Origin: Desulfobacterales bacterium
GTDB taxonomy: Bacteria; Desulfobacterota; Desulfobacteria; Desulfobacterales; Desulfosalsimonadaceae
Length of the DNA: 13,977 nucleotides
Reading direction: 5' to 3'
Assembly (NCBI GenBank): GCA_018334855.1
Contig: JAGXLE010000008.1
Coordinates: 1-13,977 of the forward strand
Positions 8,280 through 13,977 of the stretch are shown here, piece after piece. Each line of letters starts with the position of its first letter. Positions within the stretch are counted from its first letter, which is position 1. The notes below the pieces were generated by a model that worked only from the letters and a program-made list of their open reading frames with translations, did no database searches and was not told the origin of the DNA. Made by a program: the position numbers and the translations under genes.

Positions 8280-8325
8280 AAAAAAAAGCGCCACACACAA
8301 TTTCATGCAGGCAGTGTGGCGCTTT
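8280..8325 (-). terminator. Strong intrinsic terminator of the qrc operon
   Basis: A perfect 12-bp stem pairs 8314-8325 with 8285-8296 (minus-strand arms AAAGCGCCACAC and GTGTGGCGCTTT) around a 17-nt loop. It is followed on the minus strand by eight T residues (8287 down to 8280). An AT-rich 8-bp hairpin (TTTTTCAA 8330-8337 with TTGAAAAA 8344-8351) sits just upstream. The pair ends transcripts coming from qrcABCD and the small downstream gene, and lies only about 30 nt before the murA start codon. Confidence 0.9.
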
Positions 8326-8384
8326 GGGGTTTTTCAATCGTTTTTGAAAAATACGGGACTAAAAATGTCAAACTATCCCGATTA

Positions 8385-8552
8385 TTAATGATGTTCGTGG
8401 CTTTCGCCGCCTTCCTCTGTGGCAGTGTCATAGAGCGATTTTAATATGCAGTATGTCAGCCCGGCCCCTATGATTGAAAGCGCGTACCACAGTGCACCCA
8501 TAAAAACAAGGTGGGGTATGTCCCAGGCCCATTCAAATATAAAAGGAAACAT
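8385..8552 (-). CDS. 55-residue single-pass membrane protein at the end of the qrc operon
   Basis: I found this gene by translating the gap between qrcD and murA. It encodes 55 residues: a short aromatic N-terminus (MFPFIFEWAWDIPHLVF), a hydrophobic segment at about 14-38 that can span the membrane once (Cys35 lies inside it), and an acidic, histidine-containing tail (TEEGGESHEHH). The ATG has a near-perfect Shine-Dalgarno sequence, TAAGGAGGG, about 9 nt upstream. The gene lies 25 nt after the qrcD stop and before the operon terminator, so it should be on the qrc mRNA. I do not recognise a named family. Small membrane subunits do occur in the related alternative complex III, so an accessory or structural subunit of Qrc is a reasonable inference but unproven. 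Confidence 0.8.
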   Translation of the reverse strand: MFPFIFEWAWDIPHLVFMGALWYALSIIGAGLTYCILKSLYDTATEEGGESHEHH

Positions 8553-8577
8553 ATTTCAAGCCCTCCTTAAAGCGGCA

Positions 8578-9816
8578 TTAACTGCCGGAGTTTAATTCTT
8601 TTTCCTGCGGGAACACCGGCAAATACCGGTAGGCCAGCATGATCAGGATAATGCCGTAGGCTATCGGCAAAATCGTGGTGGCGATTTCCTGCCAGGTCGG
8701 CATATACATGTACCAGTCCTGGAAAGGAAGCAGGGGTGCCGCCATGACCTGAAGCACCATGACCCAGCGGTTAATGCATACCCCGATTACGGCCAGGATC
8801 ACGCCAGTCATGAGCAGCAGGTTGTTTTCCCGCCCTTTTCTGGTAACCAGTATGACAGCCGGCAGCAGGCCGCATATCACTAGTTCCGCAATCAGTATCC
8901 AGATGCCGTATACCGGGTTGTTGGTGTAGAAATCCATGAGGGTAAAGCCCTTTGCAGGAGCGGTTACCGCTGCCCAGTACCAGGTGTCAATAATTTTGGC
9001 TATCATGTAGGTCAGAAGCATCCAGCCAGAAATCTTGGCAAGCAGCCGGAAAGTTGCCTGTTTTACCAGCTTTTTGCCGGTGACCTTTTCTGTAATCCGG
9101 GTTATCAGGACCGTAAAGCAGGGACCGACTGCTGCTGCCGACCAGGTAAACAGGAAAAACGTCCACGGCCAGATCAGCAGCCCTTCTCTGAAGGCAAAGG
9201 GGCGGCCGTAAAGCACGCCTGCAACACCGCCCAGGGAACCCTGATGGAAAAAGGACAGAAATACTCCGGTGGCGGCAAACACGGCCATAACTTCGTGAAG
9301 GTTATGGCTTAAGTGATGGAGAAACGGAATGCGGTCAAGCTTGGGATTTTCCAGCACAATCGGCAGAAATTCAATTGTGAGCACTGCAAAATATACTGAC
9401 AGACAGAATGCCACTTCCGTTAACATGGAATGCACGTTTGCATGCCAGAAAATAAACCATCCCCGAAGCGGCTGGCCGATGTCTAAGGCCAGTATCAGAA
9501 GGGCGGAACTATAGCAGATAAAACCTATTATCACGGCGTAATTGATGATGCTTTTAAGTTCCTTTTTGCCGATGATATAGGTGAGAAATCCTGAAAAAAA
9601 TGCTCCTCCGCCCAGGGCGATAACCGTCAGGTCAGCCCATATCCACAGGGCAAATCCATATGCGTCGTTCATGCCGGTTTGGTTTAAGCCCTTGTACCAT
9701 ACCAGAAACATGGCATAAACGCCCCACAGCAGGACTGCACCTACCACCGCCAGCCATAGTGCGAATTTTCCAGTGGAGCATCGTTTTACACCCTCGGGAA
9801 TTGCCGGTGTCGTCAT
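8578..9816 (-). CDS. qrcD: Qrc complex integral membrane subunit, NrfD/PsrC family
   Basis: This is the membrane-embedded, menaquinone-interacting subunit of the Qrc complex. The product is 412 residues with about ten hydrophobic segments spread from residue 18 to about 405, consistent with the longer NrfD-type subunits of Qrc and alternative complex III. Family-like landmarks are the charged LDIGQPLRGWFIFWHANVHSML region and HHLSHNLHEVMAVFAATGVFLSFFHQGSLGG. The C-terminal NRWVMVLQVMAAPLLPFQDWYMYMPTWQEIATTI is also typical. It carries no heme or Fe-S motifs, as expected; electrons arrive through the Fe-S subunit encoded just upstream. The start is ATG with AAGGAG 10 nt before it, 31 nt after the qrcC stop. 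Assignment to Qrc and not polysulfide reductase rests mainly on the operon order. Confidence 0.9.
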   Translation of the reverse strand: MTTPAIPEGVKRCSTGKFALWLAVVGAVLLWGVYAMFLVWYKGLNQTGMNDAYGFALWIWADLTVIALGGGAFFSGFLTYIIGKKELKSIINYAVIIGFICYSSALLILALDIGQPLRGWFIFWHANVHSMLTEVAFCLSVYFAVLTIEFLPIVLENPKLDRIPFLHHLSHNLHEVMAVFAATGVFLSFFHQGSLGGVAGVLYGRPFAFREGLLIWPWTFFLFTWSAAAVGPCFTVLITRITEKVTGKKLVKQATFRLLAKISGWMLLTYMIAKIIDTWYWAAVTAPAKGFTLMDFYTNNPVYGIWILIAELVICGLLPAVILVTRKGRENNLLLMTGVILAVIGVCINRWVMVLQVMAAPLLPFQDWYMYMPTWQEIATTILPIAYGIILIMLAYRYLPVFPQEKELNSGS

Positions 9817-9847
9817 GATCAGTTCACTCCTTGGTGTTTTTTCTCAA

Positions 9848-10669
9848 TTAATGGGATGCGGTTTCTGTTTTACGGGCATTATTTTGCTGCCCCGGTGACT
9901 GGCCTTCCAGGTAATTGTCCGCTTTACGCCTGACCCAGGATTTTGAGCTCAGATAATAGACCTTGGGATTTGTGTGTAGTTTTTCAAGCAGCCTGAATGC
10001 TTTTTTGCTTCTGCTTAGTTTGTATACTTCGTGTTCCGGGTTGAGAAGGTCCCCGAAAGTCATGGCCCCGGTCGGGCAGGCCTCTACGCATGCAGGCTGG
10101 TACTCGTGCTCGTAGATTTCGTCTCTGCCTTCAAGATAAGCCTTGTCTCTTGCTTTCTGGTAGCGGTGGTAACAGAAAGAGCACTTTTCCACCACGCCGC
10201 GCATGCGGACAGAAACATCCGGGTTTAAGTATTTTTCCATCTCTGCGGGCCAGGACGGGTCCCACCAGTTAAATTTGCGGGCATGATACGGGCATGCGGC
10301 CATACAGTAACGGCATCCGAAGCACCGGGTATAGATCTGGCTGACAATGCCGGTGGGATAATCATAGTCTGTGGCCACTGCAGGACATACGGAGACGCAG
10401 GGGGAGTGGCCTTCCATGTGACGGCCGTCGCACTGCATGCATGGCTTGGGAATGTAGCATATTTCCGTGTCGGGAAAAGGCTTGCCGTTATCCACCTTGA
10501 AAACCCGTATCCAGTTCAGGCTCAGCATTTTGTCTGATTCATTCTTTTTAAACGGCACGTTGTTTTCCGCATAGCAGGCCACCATGCAGGCGCCGCATCC
10601 TGTGCACCTGTCGAGATCAATGACCATCCCGTATCGTTTTGTCCTGGTGTGTTGTTCTTGCTTTGTCAT
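9848..10669 (-). CDS. qrcC: Qrc complex iron-sulfur subunit (four ferredoxin-type clusters)
   Basis: This periplasm-side electron-transfer subunit links the cytochrome and QrcB to the membrane quinone site. The product is 273 residues from the ATG at 10669, chosen over the TTG one codon upstream because GAGG lies 6 nt before the ATG. Sixteen cysteines form four ferredoxin-like groups: 22/25/28/32, 77/80/91/95, 116/119/122/126 and 163/166/194/198. The cross-paired spacing is typical of DmsB/PsrB-type proteins. From sequence alone all four look able to hold [4Fe-4S]. There is no signal peptide, so it is presumably carried through the Tat pathway bound to QrcB, as in related oxidoreductases. The C-terminal 60 residues are basic then polar and unassigned. 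Confidence 0.92.
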   Translation of the reverse strand: MTKQEQHTRTKRYGMVIDLDRCTGCGACMVACYAENNVPFKKNESDKMLSLNWIRVFKVDNGKPFPDTEICYIPKPCMQCDGRHMEGHSPCVSVCPAVATDYDYPTGIVSQIYTRCFGCRYCMAACPYHARKFNWWDPSWPAEMEKYLNPDVSVRMRGVVEKCSFCYHRYQKARDKAYLEGRDEIYEHEYQPACVEACPTGAMTFGDLLNPEHEVYKLSRSKKAFRLLEKLHTNPKVYYLSSKSWVRRKADNYLEGQSPGQQNNARKTETASH

Positions 10670-10720
10670 CAAAAACCTCTTTATCGGGTTAAACGTAAAC
10701 GTCTAAAAATGATGGCTGTA

Positions 10721-12991
10721 TCACGCTCTGGTCAGCGAGGCCCGGGTAGCCCGGCATCTATTTAACCCGGAGCCCCGTTCGGCGACTTCCGGCAGCAGTG
10801 AATTGATATTAACGCCCTTGCCGGCTATATAATCGCTGAATGCCTTTCTGCCCAGACCTTCAGGCAGGGCTGCAAGGCCCGGCATAATACCCTCGAACAG
10901 GTGAACCCGGACCTTTGCCCGGCCTGCCGGGGTTTTTAAAATCGCAGTATCGCCTTCTGAAAAACCGTATTCTTTTGCGGTCTTCGGGTTTAGCTCCACG
11001 AAAACATCTTCGTCCTTGATTACGTTCGCGTCCACGGTTTTTGTCATAAACGGCGGGTTGCCCACCGCTCCGCCGGCAATCCGGATTGATTCATAGGGGA
11101 TTAAAATCAGCGGCATCTGCTCGGGATCTCCTGGAATTCCCGAGGTTTTGAACCCGGGCAGAGCGTCTGCGTCCTTTCCTGAAGGATTGTTTCTTTCGGT
11201 CGGGTAGAATTCGTATTTCCCCGAGGGGGTATGAAACGCCTCGTCCCAGGAGGGTATAACAAATTCCGGATCCACCCAGTAGCCCTGTTTTTCCAGGGTT
11301 TTCCACTGGTTGGAAAGGGTTTTCTTTAAAAATTCCTCGTAGTTTTTCCAGGGCAGGGCGTTTTCAATAAATCCGCCAAGGTTATGGGCAATCCGGATAA
11401 ATGCATCACCGATGTGAAGAGTGTCGTATTGTTGCCTGACCACGGGTCTGGTCAGTCCGATAATTCTTTTGGGTACGCCCGCCGGGGTCGGGACGTCTTC
11501 ATAGCGTTCCAGAAATTGGTGGTTCGGCAAAAGAATGTCGGCATGCCGGGCTGTTTCATCCATGTATGTTGAAAAGCTTGCTATAAAGCCGATTTTGTCA
11601 AACGCTTTTCTGGCGGCATCCGAATCGGGCATGGTGTAGAGAGGGTCGCCTCCTGCAACGAGCAGTGCCTGTATCGGCGAGTCTCCGCTGGAGCTGTTTA
11701 TTACTTCCGGCAGCCTGTAGAGCAGGTGGCCGGTATTGGGAAAACGACTGGAACCGGCTTCATCTGCGCGGGGCTTCTTTCTGCCGTTTGAAGCGGTTTT
11801 ATCGATTTTCATCTCCGACCAGCTCAGGTAGTCGGGTTCAGAAACTGCCGCTATTCCGCCGGGCCTGTTTATATTTCCGACCAGTGCGTTTAAGGCATTA
11901 ATAGCCAAGGTTTCGTCCAGGCTGCCCTGCCCGAAACCGCCGCTGACGGCAACAGGCCGGCGGGCCCCGGCAAATCCGCGGGCCAGCGATTCTATTTTAC
12001 TGCCCGCAATACCGGTAATTTCGGCGACTTTTTCCGGGGGATATTCTTTTACAAGGCTGCTAAAACCCTTGTGCAGCTTGCCGGCCTCGTCGGTCCAGTC
12101 CTGAAAGCCGAATGAAAAATTTTCAACGAAATCTTTGTTATAGAGCTTTTCACGGACGATCACATGGGCAAGCCCCAGGGCGAGCGCGCCTTCCGTGCCG
12201 CACCTGGCCGGAATCCAGGTGTTTGCACGTGATGCCGTGTCTGAAAGACGCGGTTCAATCTGTACGAGCTTTACTTTTTTATCAAAGCCCGCGTAGGCGG
12301 AAAACATCCGTCCGGCATTGCCCCGGCCGTCAAGCAGGGCGCATCCGAAGCTCAGGATGTAGTCCGAATTTTCCAGGTCGTAGCCTATGGTTCCCTGCTG
12401 TCCCTGAGTCAAATACAGGGCCAGTTCCTGGGAATCCTGAAAAGAAGGCGTGCGGATGAAGTTGGGTGAGCCGTAGGCTTTTAAAAAGCGGTCAATAAGG
12501 TAGGCCACGGTGCCGCGGTCCGATTCGGAAATGCATGCAACCGTATGGGGTTTTTCCCGGCTCCGCAGTTCCGCCAGTTTCTTTGAGACAGTTGAGATTG
12601 CCTCTTCCCAGGAAATTTTTTCCCACTTGCCTTCCCCCCGCTTTCCGGCGCGCTTCATCGGAGACTTGATGCGTGCGGGGCCGTAGAGATCCTGGGTGGC
12701 GGATATGCCCATTGGGCAGAGGCTGCCCCGGTTGACCGGGTAATCCGCCTGGCCCTCGATTTTTTTCGCCTTTCCCCTGACCGTGCGGACATTAATGCCG
12801 CATCCGCCGTTGCACAGGGTGCAGACCGATTTTTTGTATACGCTCGGTCCCTCTTCGGGCTCCGGCGTCCAGGGCCAGTTCTGGGTCCAGATGGCGATGT
12901 CGTCTGTAAGCTTCCAGGGCACCGGCGTCAAGGTCGTACCTACCGCCCCCCCGATAACGAGTGACAAGAAACATCTGCGATCGATTTTCAT
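10721..12991 (-). CDS. qrcB: Qrc complex molybdopterin-oxidoreductase-family subunit, Tat-exported
   Basis: This is the large periplasmic subunit. In Desulfovibrio QrcB belongs structurally to the molybdopterin oxidoreductase family but was reported to lack molybdenum and to serve as scaffold and electron conduit. The product is 756 residues. The N-terminus has a twin-arginine signal, DRRCFLSLVIGGAVG (Arg5-Arg6). An N-terminal [4Fe-4S] motif follows with Cys57, Cys60, Cys64 and Cys92 (CTLCNGGC and LCPMG). The middle shows family-like phrases such as EKISWEEAI, PVAVSGGFGQ, NALNALVGNINRPGG, ALLVAGGDPLYTMPD and ADILLPNHQFLERYEDVPTP. The cofactor-domain-like C-terminus includes NPKTAKEYGFSEGDTAILKTPAGRAKVRV. 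The ATG follows AAGGGG. I could not settle from one sequence whether a metal-ligand residue remains. It sits 58 nt after qrcA. Confidence 0.92.
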   Translation of the reverse strand: MKIDRRCFLSLVIGGAVGTTLTPVPWKLTDDIAIWTQNWPWTPEPEEGPSVYKKSVCTLCNGGCGINVRTVRGKAKKIEGQADYPVNRGSLCPMGISATQDLYGPARIKSPMKRAGKRGEGKWEKISWEEAISTVSKKLAELRSREKPHTVACISESDRGTVAYLIDRFLKAYGSPNFIRTPSFQDSQELALYLTQGQQGTIGYDLENSDYILSFGCALLDGRGNAGRMFSAYAGFDKKVKLVQIEPRLSDTASRANTWIPARCGTEGALALGLAHVIVREKLYNKDFVENFSFGFQDWTDEAGKLHKGFSSLVKEYPPEKVAEITGIAGSKIESLARGFAGARRPVAVSGGFGQGSLDETLAINALNALVGNINRPGGIAAVSEPDYLSWSEMKIDKTASNGRKKPRADEAGSSRFPNTGHLLYRLPEVINSSSGDSPIQALLVAGGDPLYTMPDSDAARKAFDKIGFIASFSTYMDETARHADILLPNHQFLERYEDVPTPAGVPKRIIGLTRPVVRQQYDTLHIGDAFIRIAHNLGGFIENALPWKNYEEFLKKTLSNQWKTLEKQGYWVDPEFVIPSWDEAFHTPSGKYEFYPTERNNPSGKDADALPGFKTSGIPGDPEQMPLILIPYESIRIAGGAVGNPPFMTKTVDANVIKDEDVFVELNPKTAKEYGFSEGDTAILKTPAGRAKVRVHLFEGIMPGLAALPEGLGRKAFSDYIAGKGVNINSLLPEVAERGSGLNRCRATRASLTRA

Positions 12992-13049
12992 GAATTTACC
13001 CCTTGTTAATATATCAACATCGCGTCAAATGTATTTAAAACAATTTCCA

Positions 13050-13688
13050 CTATTTATGGCACTGGAAGCAGTCTCCCTTGCTGCCTGTTTCTTCCAGGTG
13101 GCAGGCCGCGCAGTCGTTCATTTTATGTCGCTGGCCGTGTTTTGCTTCGCCCATCCTGAGCATGTTGTAGCCCCATATGTCCCGGCTGTAGCCGGTAAGC
13201 CTGTTTTCCTGGTACTCGCGCAGGGAGTCGGAATGACCTATGTCGCCGTGACATGTTGCACACTCCATGTCTGAACCCTTCACATGAGCGGCATGGGAAA
13301 AGAACACGCAGGGCGGCTGCTCGGCGTAAGACAGCCAGGGAACCTCTTTATTTTCGGAGATATATTCTTCTACAAGTTTGTTTTCGTCCGGGTCACTGGT
13401 CATGGGATACATGTGGCAGCTTTCGCACTCGGCGTTGGTGGGGGTGCCGGCGAAGCTGCCGTCGTCTCTGAAGTAATGGCAGGACTGGCATCCGTTGCTT
13501 ACCACGCCCATATGTACTTTGTGGCTGAAATCAATGGGCTGTTGCCTGGTGGAGTAAAGCAGCTTTGGAAAGGCGATCCATCCCGAAATAAGGCTGGCGA
13601 TCAGGCCTATCAGAAAAAAAACGAATATCACCCAGCCGGAGGATCGTTTCACGGAAGAGACCGTTTGGTTGTCCGATTGTGTGCTCAT
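13050..13688 (-). CDS. qrcA: Qrc complex multiheme cytochrome c subunit (five CXXCH motifs)
   Basis: This membrane-anchored periplasmic cytochrome is the likely entry point for electrons from type I cytochrome c3. I use the ATG at 13688 (MSTQSDNQ, 212 residues) because GGAG lies 5 nt upstream; an ATG ten codons earlier has no ribosome binding site. A hydrophobic anchor spans about residues 18-40. Five CXXCH heme motifs follow at 67-71, 88-92, 143-147, 193-197 and 207-211. DFSHKVH (53-59) and FFSHAAH (129-135) are the F-x-H-x-x-H type of distal-ligand segment seen in cytochrome c3/c7-like proteins. As I recall, the Desulfovibrio QrcA is described with six hemes, so one site may be absent or non-canonical here; Cys127 lies outside any CXXCH. 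It is the first gene of the operon. Confidence 0.9.
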   Translation of the reverse strand: MSTQSDNQTVSSVKRSSGWVIFVFFLIGLIASLISGWIAFPKLLYSTRQQPIDFSHKVHMGVVSNGCQSCHYFRDDGSFAGTPTNAECESCHMYPMTSDPDENKLVEEYISENKEVPWLSYAEQPPCVFFSHAAHVKGSDMECATCHGDIGHSDSLREYQENRLTGYSRDIWGYNMLRMGEAKHGQRHKMNDCAACHLEETGSKGDCFQCHK

Positions 13689-13736
13689 GGGTACTCCGTC
13701 AAAACTGTTATGGTTCATCGGTTGCTTCGGGGTTAT

Positions 13737-13764
13737 TTCAGATTACGCGCAATTGCTTTTATAA
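13737..13764 (+). promoter_or_regulatory. Possible divergent plus-strand promoter
   Basis: TTCAGA (13737-13742, four of six consensus bases) is followed after 17 nt by TATAAA (13759/13760-13764/13765, five of six). It points to an open frame starting at 13787. This is a pattern match only, in an AT-rich region where such matches occur by chance. Confidence 0.25.
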
Positions 13765-13776
13765 ATAGTGCTCATT

Positions 13777-13796
13777 CGGAAATTATATGATTTCCG
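13777..13796. promoter_or_regulatory. 20-bp inverted repeat over a TATAAT box upstream of qrcA
   Basis: CGGAAAT (13777-13783) and ATTTCCG (13790-13796) form a perfect 7-bp dyad with a 6-nt centre. On the minus strand the centre contains a consensus TATAAT (13782-13787), although no good -35 lies at the right distance (TGGTTA with an 18-nt gap is the best). It could be an operator overlapping a qrc promoter. It could instead be a hairpin in the leader of a transcript started further upstream. Confidence 0.45.
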
Positions 13797-13977
13797 GATC
13801 CACGCTAACCATATCAAACTCCTACCCGGACATCCCGCTCAAGGGAAACCCAATATCTGGTTTGGGTAAAATTGTCAATAAAAATAGAAAAGATGTTTTC
13901 CGGTCTCTTTTAAGATCACTGGTAGCTGTGAAGGCCGGGGAGCAGATTTACTCCGAAATAAGTAAACAGCACCGCCG
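13787..13977 (+). CDS. Possible divergent gene, first 63 codons only (runs off the window)
   Basis: An open frame beginning ATG at 13787 (MISGSTLTISNSYPDIPLKG) runs without a stop to the end of the window. The later part reads DVFRSLLRSLVAVKAGEQIYSEISKQHR, which is plausibly helical and mixed in charge. I do not recognise a family. A weak GGA lies 6 nt upstream and a possible promoter at 13737-13764. Against it, the start codon lies inside the 20-bp dyad at 13777-13796, the frame overlaps the candidate qrc promoter on the other strand, and codon use is more AT-rich than in the neighbours (ATA, AGA). It may be a real divergent gene or a chance open frame. Confidence 0.3.
   Translation, partial: MISGSTLTISNSYPDIPLKGNPISGLGKIVNKNRKDVFRSLLRSLVAVKAGEQIYSEISKQHR
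13848..13878 (-). promoter_or_regulatory. Candidate qrc promoter with an overlapping dyad
   Basis: Reading leftward, a consensus -35 box TTGACA (13878-13873) is followed after exactly 17 nt by TATTGG (13855-13850), which matches the -10 consensus at only three of six bases. The -10 box and the spacer are covered by a second inverted repeat, ACCCAA (13848-13853) with TTGGGT (13862-13867). A poor -10 box plus a dyad suggests a regulated promoter. Initiation near 13843 would give a leader of about 155 nt before qrcA. Confidence 0.4.

Noticed and set aside
10679..10710. Repeated ACGTTT units between qrcB and qrcC
   Set aside because: Two short adjacent copies only, with no dyad of useful length and no promoter match; probably chance.
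12783..13274. 163-codon plus-strand open frame across the qrcB-qrcA junction
   Set aside because: It is antisense to the Tat signal and Fe-S motif of qrcB and to the heme motifs of qrcA; it is explained as a shadow frame.
13689..13718. Upstream ATG for qrcA giving ten extra residues
   Set aside because: No Shine-Dalgarno sequence precedes it, while the ATG at 13688 has GGAG at good spacing and gives a normal N-terminus before the membrane anchor.
13284..13790. 168-codon plus-strand open frame
   Set aside because: It is antisense to qrcA including its CXXCH motifs, and shows no independent coding signal.
1..13977. CRISPR arrays, tRNA or rRNA genes, insertion sequences, attachment sites
   Set aside because: I saw no spaced direct repeats, no tRNA-like cloverleaf or T-loop sequence, no transposase-like frame and no terminal inverted repeats in the window.

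Overview
The window looks like a chromosomal segment from a sulfate-reducing member of the Desulfobacterota (formerly Deltaproteobacteria). This rests on a complete four-gene set matching the Qrc menaquinone reductase complex (qrcABCD) known from Desulfovibrio, next to a standard bacterial ribosomal-protein operon. I identified everything by reading motifs and gene order; no database search was possible.

Region 1 (1 to about 4424, plus strand) is the end of the spc operon and the whole alpha operon: the 3' two thirds of secY, then infA, rpmJ, rpsM, rpsK, rpsD, rpoA and rplQ. There is no adk or map between secY and infA; instead there is an 81-nt structured spacer. Both rpsM and rpsD start with TTG behind strong Shine-Dalgarno sequences. 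A 13-bp hairpin (4383-4422) ends this operon. It also abuts the comEC stop codon arriving from the other strand.

Region 2 (4423 to 8250, minus strand) holds murA followed 18 nt later by comEC. These encode the first committed step of peptidoglycan synthesis and a ComEC/Rec2-type DNA-uptake channel with a C-terminal metallo-beta-lactamase domain. A strong intrinsic terminator (8280-8325) lies only about 30 nt upstream of the murA start and separates it from the next operon.

Region 3 (8385 to 13688, minus strand) is the respiratory operon, in the order qrcA (membrane-anchored pentaheme cytochrome c), qrcB (Tat-exported molybdopterin-oxidoreductase-family protein), qrcC (16-Cys ferredoxin-type protein) and qrcD (NrfD/PsrC-type membrane subunit). 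After these comes a 55-codon membrane micro-protein gene, which I found by hand just after qrcD. It has an excellent ribosome binding site and lies upstream of the operon terminator, so it is a candidate fifth subunit. In the known system Qrc takes electrons from periplasmic type I cytochrome c3 (reduced by hydrogenases and formate dehydrogenases) and passes them to menaquinone, feeding the Qmo and sulfate-reduction pathway.

Region 4 (13689 to 13977) is the qrc upstream region. It carries two 20-bp inverted repeats, candidate minus-strand promoter elements, a 9-codon leader ORF, and possibly the first 63 codons of a divergent plus-strand gene that leaves the window.
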